The position numbers were made by a program, and so were the translations under genes. DNA of 64,000 nt. It comes from Ensifer adhaerens. Its GTDB lineage: Bacteria > Pseudomonadota > Alphaproteobacteria > Rhizobiales > Rhizobiaceae. Each line of letters begins with the position of its first letter. Positions within the stretch are counted from its first letter, which is position 1. The notes under the pieces are model-generated. The model was not told the origin of the DNA, did not search any database, and saw only the letters and a list, made by a program, of their open reading frames with translations. Location of the stretch: contig NZ_CP015882.1 in the NCBI RefSeq assembly GCF_000697965.2, positions 620,001-684,000 of the forward strand, written 5' to 3'. Positions 1 to 11,538 of the stretch are shown in pieces.

Positions 1-1425
1 CGAGGTCGCGCCGAAATTCGTAGAGGCCGGATAGGGCCCGCCATGAACCATGGCGTCGCAGACTTCCACGCCCGTGGGAAATCCGTTCACGAGAAGACGG
101 CCGGCCTTGCGCTCCAGGATCGGCATAAGTTGGCGTGCAAGATCGGTGTCTCCGTCGTTGAGATGAAGAGTTGCAGTCAGCTGGCCATCGAAACTCTGGG
201 CGACGACGACCAGTTCTTCAATGCTTTCGGCCGTGACGATGAGGCCGAGCGGGCCGAAGACTTCTTCTGAAAGCGTATGGTTGGCGAGCCAGTCCCGTGC
301 AGAGACGAGGAAGAGATTGGGTGTGACGTTGCGCCGATCGCAGCTGGATGTGAAGACGTCGCGAACGCCGCTGCCTGAGGCGATGCGATTGCGCCCATCG
401 CGATACGCTTTGGCAATTCCATCCGTCAACATCACTTGTGCGCCGATCTTCGAAAGCGCCGCACGCACGCTTTCCGCAAACGCTGGCGCCTCGCCTGCTG
501 CGATCACGGCAATGCCTGGATTGGTGCAGAATTGTCCGGCGCCCATCGTCAACGAGCTTGCCCAACCCTTGGCGATTTCCTCGCAGCGGACCTTGCCGGC
601 TTCGGGCAGGATGAACATCGGGTTGACCGAACCCAGTTCGCCGAAGAAGGGGATTGGTTCCGGGCGCTTCGCACATAGGTCGAAAAGCGCGCGGCCACCC
701 GCAAGCGAGCCGGTAAAGCCGACGGCCTTGATGAGGGGATGTGTAACGAGGCCAGTGCCGACGTCCCGGCGACCGCCCTGGATGAGTGAGAATACGCCGG
801 GGTGAAGCCCTTGCTTCCTGATCGCTGCGTGGGCAGCCTCGGCAACCACTTCGCTCGTGCCAGGATGGGCTGAATGGCCCTTCACGATGACCGGGCACCC
901 GGCGGCAAGAGCCGACGCGGTATCGCCGCCCATTGTCGAGAAAGCCAGCGGAAAATTGGAGGCACCGAACACCGCAACCGGACCGACAGGTCGCTGAAGC
1001 AGTCGGATGTCGGGGCGCGGCAGGGGCTTTCTGTCAGGCAGCGCTTCATCGTGGCGTCTGTCGAGATAGTCGGCCTTTTCGAGATGGGCTGCAAAAAGTC
1101 GGAGCTGGCCGGTGGTGCGTCCACGTTCTCCTTCTAGCCGGGCGGGCGGCAGACCGCTTTCTGCACTGCCGATCTCGGTAATGGCCGCCCCGCGGCTTTC
1201 TATCTCATCGGCAATCGTTTCTAGAAATGCCGCGCGCTCTTTCCGGCTTGAATGGCCATAGGACCAGAAGGCATCCTCGGCCGATTTTGCGGCCCTGTCG
1301 ACCAGATCCGGCGTGCCGACGGAAAAGTCAAACGCGGCACCATGGGCCGGTTCGCTGCTGAATGTCTGCTCGGTCGCGATCCACTCGCCCGCAACCAGGT
1401 GTTTGCCGTGAGGGGTGAAGGTCAT
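1..1425 (-). CDS. 2-oxoglutarate semialdehyde (2,5-dioxovalerate) dehydrogenase, 3' end cut by window
   Basis: Aldehyde dehydrogenase that would oxidise 2-oxoglutarate semialdehyde to 2-oxoglutarate, the last step of the oxidative galacturonate pathway. 475 codons are visible with no stop before base 1, so the C-terminus lies outside the window; the family is usually about 500-530 residues. Visible ALDH marks are the cofactor-region segment FGASNFPLAF near residue 153, the general-base Glu263 in FGELGS and the nucleophile Cys300 in GAGQFCTNPG. The ATG at 1425 is preceded by AAGGAG and lies 2 bases after the udh stop codon, so the two are one transcript. The assignment rests on family motifs and on the neighbours udh, gci and kdgD, whose product is exactly this semialdehyde. 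Confidence 0.88.
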   Translation of the reverse strand, partial: MTFTPHGKHLVAGEWIATEQTFSSEPAHGAAFDFSVGTPDLVDRAAKSAEDAFWSYGHSSRKERAAFLETIADEIESRGAAITEIGSAESGLPPARLEGERGRTTGQLRLFAAHLEKADYLDRRHDEALPDRKPLPRPDIRLLQRPVGPVAVFGASNFPLAFSTMGGDTASALAAGCPVIVKGHSAHPGTSEVVAEAAHAAIRKQGLHPGVFSLIQGGRRDVGTGLVTHPLIKAVGFTGSLAGGRALFDLCAKRPEPIPFFGELGSVNPMFILPEAGKVRCEEIAKGWASSLTMGAGQFCTNPGIAVIAAGEAPAFAESVRAALSKIGAQVMLTDGIAKAYRDGRNRIASGSGVRDVFTSSCDRRNVTPNLFLVSARDWLANHTLSEEVFGPLGLIVTAESIEELVVVAQSFDGQLTATLHLNDGDTDLARQLMPILERKAGRLLVNGFPTGVEVCDAMVHGGPYPASTNFGATS

Positions 1426-1427
1426 TG

Positions 1428-2222
1428 TCACTCCTTGAAGATAGGATTGTCGGTAAAGGCACCGCCTTGAAAGCGCGCCATTGATTTGTCGGGGGTTGGT
1501 TTCGCCGCGTTCGTTTCGATTTTCTCGCGCCAGGCCTCGGCGTTGTCTTTCGCCCTCCAGCCGAGCCAAGTCAGATGCGAATTGTCCCACCAGCAGCTGT
1601 CGTTTGCTGAAACGCCCCAAATGACTGGGCAACCAAGCACTGGGGAGCGGAAAGCGGCTTCGATCAGCGATGCGAAATCGCCATGAGAAAACCAGGTCGA
1701 CAGCATCCGATGGTCCATCGGCTCAGTTGTACAGGAGCCGATGCGCACCAGTGCTGCCTCCTGTCCGAACTTGTCGAAGTACAGGCGGGCGAGCGATTCA
1801 CCGAAGCATTTGGACACACCATAGAGCCCGTCGGGGCGAAACGGTGCATCGGGCCCAAGTCGATCAGTCTGCGGATAGTAGCCGATCGTGTGGTTTGAAC
1901 TTGCAAAGATGATGCGGGGCAAGCCATGGGCGCGGGCGGCCTCGTAGAGATTGTAGAGGCCGACGATGTTGCCGGTGACAACCTCGTCGAACGGGCGTTC
2001 GACGGAGATCCCACCCAGATGCACGATACCGTCGCAGCCCGCCACCATCGCGTCGACGGCCCATGGTTCGGCGAGATCGCAGTGCATCCATTCCTCGTTG
2101 GGGCCGGTGACATCAGCCGGTGCGATGTCGCCAAGACGGATTGTTTCGGCAAGCAACGCCAGTCGCGGTCGCAAGGCGCGGCCAAGCGCGCCAGCCGCGC
2201 CCGTGATCAGGAGGCGTTTCAT
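1428..2222 (-). CDS. udh: uronate dehydrogenase
   Basis: NAD-dependent oxidation of D-galacturonate or D-glucuronate to the aldaro-lactone, first step of the oxidative uronate route in the cytoplasm. The 264-residue protein is an extended SDR with TGAAGALG at residues 7-14 and the catalytic pair Tyr134/Lys138 in GLYGVSK; length and motif placement match the characterised Agrobacterium Udh (about 265 residues). The ATG at 2222 was chosen because the Rossmann motif begins 6 residues later; upstream codons belong to the control region. It is followed 2 bases later by the semialdehyde dehydrogenase gene and is divergent from kduI. Confidence 0.93.
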   Translation of the reverse strand: MKRLLITGAAGALGRALRPRLALLAETIRLGDIAPADVTGPNEEWMHCDLAEPWAVDAMVAGCDGIVHLGGISVERPFDEVVTGNIVGLYNLYEAARAHGLPRIIFASSNHTIGYYPQTDRLGPDAPFRPDGLYGVSKCFGESLARLYFDKFGQEAALVRIGSCTTEPMDHRMLSTWFSHGDFASLIEAAFRSPVLGCPVIWGVSANDSCWWDNSHLTWLGWRAKDNAEAWREKIETNAAKPTPDKSMARFQGGAFTDNPIFKE

Positions 2223-2244
2223 TCGGGTCTTGACCTTGAACACG

Positions 2245-2275
2245 TTATCATACAATACGGACTTACATGTATTAT
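2245..2275. promoter_or_regulatory. divergent udh/kduI control region with GntR-type operator
   Basis: The 85-base gap between udh and kduI contains TTATCATACAA at 2245-2255 (TTGTATGATAA on the other strand) and a weaker copy, ATGTATTAT, at 2267-2275. The same core recurs twice before kdgD and once in the 30.7 kb control region. TTGT-N3-ACAA elements are typical of FadR-type GntR regulators. Binding is inferred. Confidence 0.5.
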
Positions 2276-2307
2276 CTCTTGTTCGCAATACCTCAAAGGA
2301 GGACCGA

Positions 2308-3132
2308 ATGCTGACCGTCGAAACAAGGCAGGCCGTTAATCCGGACTATGCGCGAGCGCTCGATACAGAAGGCCTGCGTAAGCATTTCCTGGCGCAGGAT
2401 ATGTTCCGGCCCGGTGAGATCCGGCTGGTCTACACGCACTACGATCGCTTCGTTATGGGAGGTGCCGTTCCTAACGGTGCTGCGCTGACGCTCGATCGGG
2501 TCGAGGAAACGAAGACGCCGTCCTTCCTTGACCGGCGCGAAATGGGTGTCGTGAACATCGGTGAGGCCGGTACGGTGACAGCCGGTGATGAGATATACGC
2601 GCTCAACCGCGGCGATGTGCTCTATCTCGGGGCCGGTTCTGGTGCGGTGACGTTTGCCGGACGCGGACGTTTCTACATCGTCTCCTGCCCGGCGCACCGC
2701 AGCCTGCCGGCGCGGCTTGTGACACTCGGTGAAAGCAAGGAGGTCAAGCTTGGCGCGATGGAAACCTCCAACAAGCGGACCATCAATCAGTTCATCCACC
2801 CGCTCGTGATGGAAAGCTGCCAGCTCGTGCTCGGCTACACAACGCTCGAAGACGGCTCCGTTTGGAACACGATCCCCTCCCACGTGCATGATCGCCGCAT
2901 GGAGGCCTATCTCTATTTCGGTATGGACGAAAAATCTCGCGTGCTCCATCTGATGGGTGAGCCACAGCAGACGAGGCATCTGTTTATCGCCAACGAGGAA
3001 GGCGCGATCTCGCCGCCATGGTCGATCCACTCGGGCGCGGGCATCGGCTCTTATACCTTCATCTGGGCGATGGCCGGCGACAACGTCGATTACACGGATA
3101 TGGATTTCATTCAACCGGCGGATCTGCGATGA
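2308..3132 (+). CDS. kduI: 5-dehydro-4-deoxy-D-glucuronate isomerase
   Basis: Isomerises 5-keto-4-deoxyuronate (the product of unsaturated galacturonate released by lyases and GH105 enzymes) to 2,5-diketo-3-deoxygluconate. The 274-residue length agrees with the E. coli enzyme (278). A cupin metal site is visible as His192, His194 and Glu199 in SHVHDRRME, with His241 in SIHSG. The ATG at 2308 has an AAAGGAGG ribosome site; a longer reading frame upstream would run through the operator region and is rejected. Its stop overlaps the kduD start (ATGA), so the two are translationally coupled. Confidence 0.95.
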   Translation: MLTVETRQAVNPDYARALDTEGLRKHFLAQDMFRPGEIRLVYTHYDRFVMGGAVPNGAALTLDRVEETKTPSFLDRREMGVVNIGEAGTVTAGDEIYALNRGDVLYLGAGSGAVTFAGRGRFYIVSCPAHRSLPARLVTLGESKEVKLGAMETSNKRTINQFIHPLVMESCQLVLGYTTLEDGSVWNTIPSHVHDRRMEAYLYFGMDEKSRVLHLMGEPQQTRHLFIANEEGAISPPWSIHSGAGIGSYTFIWAMAGDNVDYTDMDFIQPADLR

Positions 3133-3872
3133 AAAATCTCTTTTCTCTTGAAGGACATAAGGCTCTCGTCACAGGGGCGAATGCTGGTCTTGGCCAAGCG
3201 ATCGCAGTTGGCCTGGCTCAGGCGGGCGCTGAGGTTGTCTGCGCCGCGCGCAGGGCGCCCGACGAGACCCTTGCGCTCATCGACAAGGCCGGGGGAAGGG
3301 CGACTGCACTGGCGCTTGATTTCGCCAATCCGATGGCGGCAACCGGAGTATTTGCCGGTGCGGAATTCGACATTCTCGTCAACAACGCCGGAATCATCCG
3401 TCGCGCTGACGCGGTTGATTTTTCCGAAGCTGATTGGGATGCAGTCATGGATGTCAACCTCAAGGCACTGTTCTTCACGACCCAGGCTTTTGCCAAGGAG
3501 CTGCTTGCGAAGGGCATGTCCGGCAAGGTGGTCAACATCGCGTCGCTGCTTTCCTTCCAGGGCGGAATTCGCGTACCGTCCTACACCGCCGCCAAGCATG
3601 GCGTTGTGGGCGTCACGAAGCTTCTCGCCAACGAATGGGCGTCAAAAGGCATCAACGTCAATGCGGTTGCGCCCGGCTATATCGAGACCAACAACACCGA
3701 GGCTCTAAGGGCAGATCCTGAACGTAGCAAGGCAATACTCGAGCGGATTCCGGCGGGCCGCTGGGGGCGCTCCGAAGACATTGCGGGTGCGACCGTGTTT
3801 CTGTCTTCGGCGGCTGCGAACTACATCCATGGTGCGGTGTTGAATGTCGATGGCGGTTGGCTGGCGCGCTAA
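3129..3872 (+). CDS. kduD: 2-dehydro-3-deoxy-D-gluconate 5-dehydrogenase
   Basis: Classical SDR that reduces 2,5-diketo-3-deoxygluconate to 2-keto-3-deoxygluconate (KDG), the step after KduI. 247 residues; cofactor motif TGANAGLG at 15-22, NNAG at 85-88, catalytic Ser139, Tyr152 and Lys156. It starts within the kduI stop codon. KDG kinase and KDPG aldolase, needed to finish this branch, are not in the window and must be encoded elsewhere. Confidence 0.93.
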   Translation: MKNLFSLEGHKALVTGANAGLGQAIAVGLAQAGAEVVCAARRAPDETLALIDKAGGRATALALDFANPMAATGVFAGAEFDILVNNAGIIRRADAVDFSEADWDAVMDVNLKALFFTTQAFAKELLAKGMSGKVVNIASLLSFQGGIRVPSYTAAKHGVVGVTKLLANEWASKGINVNAVAPGYIETNNTEALRADPERSKAILERIPAGRWGRSEDIAGATVFLSSAAANYIHGAVLNVDGGWLAR

Positions 3873-3878
3873 GATGAC

Positions 3879-4876
<998 letters not shown>

Positions 4877-4896
4877 GCGTTTTGCGAGGATAGCCC

Positions 4897-6033
4897 ATGA
4901 AGATCGTCGCCGTCCGCACCCACCTTCTCGAACATCGGCTGGCCGTGCCGTTCGAAAGCGCCTCCATGCGTTTTGACCGTCGCGCCCATGTGCTGGTCGA
5001 GATCGAGTGCGACGACGGCACGATCGGCTGGGGCGAGTGCCTCGGCCCGGCGCGGCCGAATGCGGCGGTGGTTGCGGCGTACACGCCCTGGCTGATCGGC
5101 CAGGACCCGCGCCAGACGGAAAAGCTCTGGGCGATCCTCTACAACGCGCTGCGCGATCAGGGGCAGCGCGGGCTTGCGATTACCGCCCTTTCCGGCATCG
5201 ATATCGCGCTCTGGGATATCAAGGGCAAACATTATCGTGCCTCCGTCTCCATGCTGCTTGGCGGGCGCTGGCGCGAGAGCGTGCGCGCCTATGCGACCGG
5301 CAGCTTCAAGCGCGATGGCGTCGACCGGGTCTCCGACAATGCGCTGGAGATGGCCGAGCGCCGGGCGCAAGGCTTCCATGCCTGCAAGATCAAGATCGGC
5401 TTCGGCATCGAGGAAGACCTGCGTGTCATTCGTGCCGTGCGCGAGGCGATCGGCGACGAGATGCGACTGATGATCGACGCCAACCATGGCTACACCGTCA
5501 CCGAGGCGATCCGGCTTGGCAAGGCGGCGGCCGACTACGACATCGACTGGTTCGAGGAGCCGGTCGTGCCGGAACAGCTTTCCGCCTATCGCGCGGTCAG
5601 GGCCGGCCAGCCGATCCCGGTTGCCGGCGGCGAGACCTGGCATGGCCGCTATGGCATGTGGCCGGCGATCGAAAGCCGTGCCGTCGATATCCTGCAGCCG
5701 GATCTCTGCGGCTGCGGCGGTTTTTCCGAGATGGCGAAGATCACGAGCCTTGCGACGCTGCACGGCGTTGGCATCGTGCCGCATGTCTGGGGCACGGGCG
5801 TGCATATCGCTGCCGCGCTGCAGTTCATGGCGGCGATGACGCCGGATCCGGTGCGGGTCAACCCGATCGAACCGATCCTGGAGTTCGACCGGACGGAAAA
5901 CCCGTTCCGGCAGGCGGTGCTGAAGGCGCCGATCGAGGCGGTCGACGGTGTCGTTGCCATCCCCGATGCGCCCGGCCTTGGCATCGAGATCGATCGTGAC
6001 GCGCTCGCCAGGTTCAAGATGCCCGAGACATGA
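4897..6033 (+). CDS. gci: D-galactarolactone cycloisomerase
   Basis: Opens the galactaro-1,4-lactone made from the Udh product to 3-deoxy-2-keto-hexarate, the KdgD substrate. Enolase-superfamily protein of the mandelate racemase subgroup, 378 residues, the same length as the characterised Agrobacterium Gci. Visible catalytic features: Lys164-x-Lys166 (KIKIG), metal ligands Asp194, Glu220 (WFEEP) and Glu246 (GGETW), and His296 (HVWGTG). It starts 20 bases after kdgD and is probably co-transcribed with it. Confidence 0.93.
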   Translation: MKIVAVRTHLLEHRLAVPFESASMRFDRRAHVLVEIECDDGTIGWGECLGPARPNAAVVAAYTPWLIGQDPRQTEKLWAILYNALRDQGQRGLAITALSGIDIALWDIKGKHYRASVSMLLGGRWRESVRAYATGSFKRDGVDRVSDNALEMAERRAQGFHACKIKIGFGIEEDLRVIRAVREAIGDEMRLMIDANHGYTVTEAIRLGKAAADYDIDWFEEPVVPEQLSAYRAVRAGQPIPVAGGETWHGRYGMWPAIESRAVDILQPDLCGCGGFSEMAKITSLATLHGVGIVPHVWGTGVHIAAALQFMAAMTPDPVRVNPIEPILEFDRTENPFRQAVLKAPIEAVDGVVAIPDAPGLGIEIDRDALARFKMPET

Positions 6034-6156
6034 AAGTGTTGTTGACACGCGTGCCGACCAGGGCCATTTCCGAAATTGCCGGGTATGTTCTCCCACATCA
6101 TCGCGGCGAGACACATGGTTGCTTGTCTGTCCGGCTTAGCGCCAACACACTTCGAG

Positions 6157-7077
6157 CTAGTCGCCCGCAAGCCCGTCGGCAAGTACCAGGGCCTGTTCGC
6201 GCTCGTCGAGGTGCATGAGGCCGCCATCTCGGCTTTGGCGAACCCTTTTCATGTGATCGCGTGGACTGAGACCCAGAGTTCGCTTGAACATGCGTGAGAA
6301 GTAGTAGGGGTCGGGATAGCCGACTTCCGCGGCCGCAGAGGAAACCGAAAGCCCTGCTTCGAGAAAGTGCATCGCCCGCTCCATGCGTTTCAGTTCCTGG
6401 TACTTGCGCGGCGTGCGCGCCACGCGCTTTTGGAATTCCCGCAGGAAATAATCGCGATTGTAGGGTGATGCCTCAACCGCTTTCGTCGCAATATCCGGGT
6501 CGAGCGGGTTGGCGGAGATCATCGTTGCGGCCTTCATGACAGCGAGATCGATCGCGTCTGCCCCCTCGGGCTGGTAGGTGGCATGGTCTCGCCACCCGAT
6601 GAACGCATCCTCGATGAAAGCGATCAACAGAACCATGAACAGGTGGTGCTGGCCAAGCGTCACGGAAGAGGGCGGCGCGCTTTGACGATAGTGGCGCGCC
6701 AACGGCTCAAGCAACCCCCACCGCGCCAGTCTCAACTTCGGCACCAAATCCATCTGCTCGACCAGGTTGTGGCGGCCGTAAATATCAAGAGTGAAATGCT
6801 GGGCGAGGCCAAGATACGTCTCCGGTCCCTCGCTCCATCCGATGAAGCGCTGGCCGCGCGAAATCAGCATGGCATCACCCGGCTCCATCACGCGTGGCTC
6901 GCCGTCGACCAGATAGTGGCCGCGCCCTTCAAGGCAGATGACGAGGTCGTCGACCGGGTTCGACTTGTCGATGCGCCAAGTCTGCGAATGCTCCATCCGG
7001 ATAGCAGCGCGGGTCAGATTAAGCGTCAGCGCCGCCGGTGGAATAGCTGAGAGAATTCCACCTTCAATTTCGTCCAT
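6157..7077 (-). CDS. AraC-family transcriptional regulator
   Basis: Sugar-sensing activator: an N-terminal cupin-like sensor domain (roughly residues 1-150, with GHYLVDGEPRVMEPGDAMLI) and a C-terminal double HTH (roughly 205-295, with VSSAAAEVGYPDPYYFSRMFKR and LGLSPRDH). 306 residues from the ATG at 7077, chosen because GAGGAAAAAG precedes it; an upstream ATG at 7143 lacks a ribosome site. It is divergent from the importer/GH28/GH105 operon and is its likely regulator. The inducer is presumably a pectin fragment; this is inferred from position only. Confidence 0.88.
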   Translation of the reverse strand: MDEIEGGILSAIPPAALTLNLTRAAIRMEHSQTWRIDKSNPVDDLVICLEGRGHYLVDGEPRVMEPGDAMLISRGQRFIGWSEGPETYLGLAQHFTLDIYGRHNLVEQMDLVPKLRLARWGLLEPLARHYRQSAPPSSVTLGQHHLFMVLLIAFIEDAFIGWRDHATYQPEGADAIDLAVMKAATMISANPLDPDIATKAVEASPYNRDYFLREFQKRVARTPRKYQELKRMERAMHFLEAGLSVSSAAAEVGYPDPYYFSRMFKRTLGLSPRDHMKRVRQSRDGGLMHLDEREQALVLADGLAGD

Positions 7078-7290
7078 CTTTTTCCTCGCCTTTGTGAATT
7101 CATTCTGCGACAAAAATACGTGAATGTCATCGCAGAAATGCATGCACGCACCGCATCGAACTGGGAGGAGATCGGTCAGCGGACGGGAAGGAGGCTACAG
7201 CCTGCGCCTGTCTGCGCCGTTCCGGGAGCGTAATTTGTACGAAACCGTATCTAAAATGGCCGCTCTGCAGTGCCGTCCGGGAGGGCCGGC

Positions 7291-8172
7291 ATGAAAGGGC
7301 ATCGTCTTTTAGGGCTTGGCTATCTGGCGCCCTACATTATCGGCCTCTTGATCTTCACGGCCATTCCGTTCATCGGCTCATTCTATCTCAGCTTCACGAG
7401 TTACGACTTGATGAGCGAGCCGCGCTGGACAGGTGTCGCCAACTACGAGCGGCTGTTTACCCGCGACCGGACTTTCATCAAGTCGCTGAACGTAACGCTG
7501 CTTTACGTGTTCATTACCGTGCCTTTGAAGCTCGCCTTTGCGCTCTTCATCGCTGCAATTCTAAACCACAGGTTGAAATTCATCGGTCTTTTTCGAACGG
7601 CGTTCTATGTGCCTTCAATCCTTGGGGGGTCGATCGCGATTGCCGTTTTGTGGCGTTATGTCTTCGCTTCGCAGGGCCTTGCGAACATGGCGCTTTCGAC
7701 CCTTGGTATCGCGCCCGTCGATTGGTTCGGCGATCCCGTGAATGCGCTTTTCACCATCACGCTGCTGCGCTGTTGGCAGTTCGGCTCGGCCATGGTGATC
7801 TTTCTTGCCGCCCTTCAATCGATCGACAAGTCACTTTATGAAGCGGCCGCCATCGACGGCGCCGGCAAAGTGCGCACCTTCTTCTGGATCACCCTACCGC
7901 TGCTAACGCCGGTTATTTTCTTCAACTTGATCATGCAGATGGTTCAGGCGTTCCAGGAGTTTAACGGCCCTTACATCATCACCCAGGGCGGCCCACTCAA
8001 GGCGACCTATCTGCTGCCGCTCTACATTTATGACGAGGCTTTCAAGAAGTTCAACATGGGCTACGCCTCGTCTATCGCCTGGGTGCTCTTCGCCATCATC
8101 ACTGTGCTGACCCTTGTTGCCTTCTGGTCCTCCAAGAAGTGGGTCTATTACGCCGGCGACAAGAGGAGCTGA
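7291..8172 (+). CDS. carbohydrate ABC transporter permease (MalF type)
   Basis: Inner-membrane permease, 293 residues, with six predicted membrane segments and the EAA loop (YEAAAIDGAGKVRTFFWITLP). The ATG at 7291 is preceded by GGGAGGG; a GTG 21 bases upstream lacks one. First gene of a permease-permease-ATPase-binding protein operon that continues into GH28 and GH105 genes, so oligogalacturonides or rhamnogalacturonan fragments are the likely cargo. The whole importer resembles TogMNAB-type CUT1 systems; the exact substrate is not shown by sequence. Confidence 0.9.
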   Translation: MKGHRLLGLGYLAPYIIGLLIFTAIPFIGSFYLSFTSYDLMSEPRWTGVANYERLFTRDRTFIKSLNVTLLYVFITVPLKLAFALFIAAILNHRLKFIGLFRTAFYVPSILGGSIAIAVLWRYVFASQGLANMALSTLGIAPVDWFGDPVNALFTITLLRCWQFGSAMVIFLAALQSIDKSLYEAAAIDGAGKVRTFFWITLPLLTPVIFFNLIMQMVQAFQEFNGPYIITQGGPLKATYLLPLYIYDEAFKKFNMGYASSIAWVLFAIITVLTLVAFWSSKKWVYYAGDKRS

Positions 8173-8176
8173 CGAG

Positions 8177-9061
8177 ATGACCGAGTTTCAAGCTCTCAAC
8201 GATCGCGTGGCTGCACGCAGGGCAAGGGTCCGCCTGATCTCCACGGCGGTTCGCTATGTGCTTCTGTTTTCTGTTGGGTTCGTCATGCTCTACCCGCTGA
8301 TCTGGCTGGTAGGCGCGAGTTTCAAGACGAATTCGGAGATCTTTTCTGGTGCTGGTTTCATGCCGGCAAATCCGACGGCTGACGGCTATGTAAAGGGCTG
8401 GCAGACGTCGACGCCCTATACGTTCGGCCGGTTCTTCTGGAATTCCTTCCTGATCATTCTGCCGAAGGTCATCGGTACGGCGATCTCATGCACGATGGCG
8501 GCTTATGCCTTCGCAAGGTTCGACTTTCCGCTGAAGAAGATCCTCTTCGGTTCGGTCATTGCCATCCTGCTTCTGCCAAATGTTGTAACCCGCATTCCGC
8601 AGTATATTCTCTTTCGCGATCTCGGCTGGCTCGACACGTTCCTGCCGCTCTGGGTACCTTCCGCCTTTGCGGGCGATGCCTTCTTCGTCTTCATGCTGGT
8701 GCAGTTCCTGCGCTCGCTTCCGGCGGATATGGAAGAGGCCGCTCGTGTTGACGGCGCAAACAGTCTCCAGACGCTGGTCTACATCGTCGTGCCGATGCTC
8801 GCGCCGGCGCTGATCTCTGTCTGCCTGTTTCAGTTCATGTGGACCATGAACGACTTCCTGGGACCGCTGATTTACCTGTCATCGGTCGACAAATATCCCG
8901 TGAGCCTCGCGCTCAAACTTTCCATCGACACCACCGAAGCCTTCGAATGGAACCGCATTCTCGCAATGTCGGTGCTGACGATCACGCCTGCCTTGGTCGT
9001 CTTCTTCGCTGCGCAACGGTACTTCATTGAAGGGATCTCCTCTGGGGGAGTCAAAGGCTGA
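8177..9061 (+). CDS. carbohydrate ABC transporter permease (MalG type)
   Basis: Second permease of the pectin-fragment importer, 294 residues. A cytoplasmic N-terminus is followed by a first membrane segment around residues 25-45, and the EAA loop MEEAARVDGANSLQTLVYIVVP is near residue 190. The ATG at 8177 is 4 bases after the upstream stop codon, preceded by AAGAGGAG. The C-terminal YFIEGISSGGVKG is the usual MalG-type end. Works as a heterodimer with the preceding permease. Confidence 0.9.
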   Translation: MTEFQALNDRVAARRARVRLISTAVRYVLLFSVGFVMLYPLIWLVGASFKTNSEIFSGAGFMPANPTADGYVKGWQTSTPYTFGRFFWNSFLIILPKVIGTAISCTMAAYAFARFDFPLKKILFGSVIAILLLPNVVTRIPQYILFRDLGWLDTFLPLWVPSAFAGDAFFVFMLVQFLRSLPADMEEAARVDGANSLQTLVYIVVPMLAPALISVCLFQFMWTMNDFLGPLIYLSSVDKYPVSLALKLSIDTTEAFEWNRILAMSVLTITPALVVFFAAQRYFIEGISSGGVKG

Positions 9062-9063
9062 AC

Positions 9064-10158
<1,095 letters not shown>

Positions 10159-10197
10159 GGAGGCGATGCGTCGTTCAATTTCAAGGAGGAGAAACCA

Positions 10198-11463
10198 ATG
10201 AGAATGACAGTAAAGAACGCTGCGCTCGCCAGCGTTGCATATGGCGCTCTCGCGCTCGCCACGGCAGCGCACGCCGCTGAGCTACGCATGGCGTGGTGGG
10301 GCGGCGAGAGCCGCCACGTTGCCACCCAGAAGGCGATCGCAGCTTGCGGTGAAAAATATGGCCATACCGTCAAAGGCGAGTTCACTGGTTTTGACGGCTA
10401 CCTCGAAAAGTTAACGACCCAAATGGCCGGCAAGACCGAGGCCGATATCGTGCAGGTCAATTGGCCGTGGCTGCCGCTGTTTTCGAAAAATGGTGACGGT
10501 TTTGCGGACCTGCGGACGCTCCAGGCGATCGATCTTTCCAACTGGAGCGAAGCCGATCTCGCGGCGGGCTCAATGAACGGCGTCTTGCAGGGGCTTTCCG
10601 TCTCGACCACCGGCCGCGTCTTCTTCTTCAATGCCACGACCTTCGAGAAGGCCGGGGTGCCTATCCCGAAAACCTGGGAAGAGTTCTTCGCTACGACGGC
10701 AACGATTAAGGAGAAGCTTGGCAAGGACTATTACACCTTCAACGCCGTCAAGGAGACCGCGCAACTTCTAACGACATTGGCCGTCGTCCAGAAGACCGGA
10801 AAGGATCTCGTCGATCCTGAGACCAACCGTGTTGCCTGGACACCTGAGGAGCTGGCTGAAGGCATTTCCTTCCTCGGCAAGCTGGTCGAGACCGGCGCCA
10901 TTCGCTCCCAGAAGGAAGAGGCCGCCGACGGCAACGTCAATCTGTTCGAGAAACCCTCTTGGGCCGAGGGGAAGGTCGCCGGTTCCTATGAATGGGATTC
11001 GACCTATTCCAAGTATGCCGATCCGTTGAAGGACGGTCAGGTGTTGACGCCCGTGCCGATGCTCAAGCTTGCTGATGCGGTAACGGACGGCGTCTATCGA
11101 AAGCCCTCCATGGTGTTCTCGATCTCGAAGAATTCGAAGGACCCAGCGGCTGCGGCGCAAATCGTCAACTGCCTGTTGAACGAGCCGGAGGGGATCGATG
11201 CACTCGGTACCTCTCGCGGCCTGCCGGCGTCGAAGGCCGCTGCCACTCGCCTTGGCGAAAAGGGCGAGCCCGAGGTGCGCGCCGCCAATGCCATCGTGCT
11301 GGCCGCCGGCGGGCCGACGGTTTCGCCGTTCAATGAACACCCAGAGATCCGCGCCGCCTTCATCGATACGCTCGAGGAATACGCCTACGGGCAGCTCGAT
11401 GCCAAGGAGGCGGCAGAACAGATCATCGATACGGTGAACGACGTTCTCGCCAAGTTTGACTGA
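10198..11463 (+). CDS. sugar ABC transporter substrate-binding protein
   Basis: Periplasmic solute-binding protein, 421 residues, with a Sec signal peptide (positive start, hydrophobic stretch 8-24, likely cleavage after AHA near residue 27). AAGGAGGAG lies 7 bases before the ATG. Family 1 extracellular sugar-binding fold. Its place between the importer ATPase and the GH28/GH105 genes points to pectin-derived oligosaccharides. A strong stem-loop follows the stop codon, which probably raises its mRNA level relative to the hydrolases downstream. Confidence 0.9.
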   Translation: MRMTVKNAALASVAYGALALATAAHAAELRMAWWGGESRHVATQKAIAACGEKYGHTVKGEFTGFDGYLEKLTTQMAGKTEADIVQVNWPWLPLFSKNGDGFADLRTLQAIDLSNWSEADLAAGSMNGVLQGLSVSTTGRVFFFNATTFEKAGVPIPKTWEEFFATTATIKEKLGKDYYTFNAVKETAQLLTTLAVVQKTGKDLVDPETNRVAWTPEELAEGISFLGKLVETGAIRSQKEEAADGNVNLFEKPSWAEGKVAGSYEWDSTYSKYADPLKDGQVLTPVPMLKLADAVTDGVYRKPSMVFSISKNSKDPAAAAQIVNCLLNEPEGIDALGTSRGLPASKAAATRLGEKGEPEVRAANAIVLAAGGPTVSPFNEHPEIRAAFIDTLEEYAYGQLDAKEAAEQIIDTVNDVLAKFD

Positions 11464-11474
11464 TCGCTAAGACT

Positions 11475-11500
11475 GCCCGCCGTTGCTTGTCGCGGCGGGC
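11475..11500 (+). terminator. stem-loop after binding-protein gene
   Basis: GCCCGCCG at 11475-11482 pairs exactly with CGGCGGGC at 11493-11500 around a 10-base loop, beginning 12 bases after the stop codon. There is no long T run, so it is more likely an mRNA-stabilising or partial-termination element than a full terminator. Confidence 0.6.
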
Positions 11501-11538
11501 GTCCCTGCGCCCTACGGGAAGCCTACACGAGAGAGATC

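Noticed and set aside
1966..2307. N-terminal extension of kduI
   Set aside because: It would run through udh and the control region; the ATG at 2308 has a strong ribosome site and matches the family start.
6034..6156. possible gene or element between gci and araC
   Set aside because: Short frames only, no motif, hairpin or ribosome site found.
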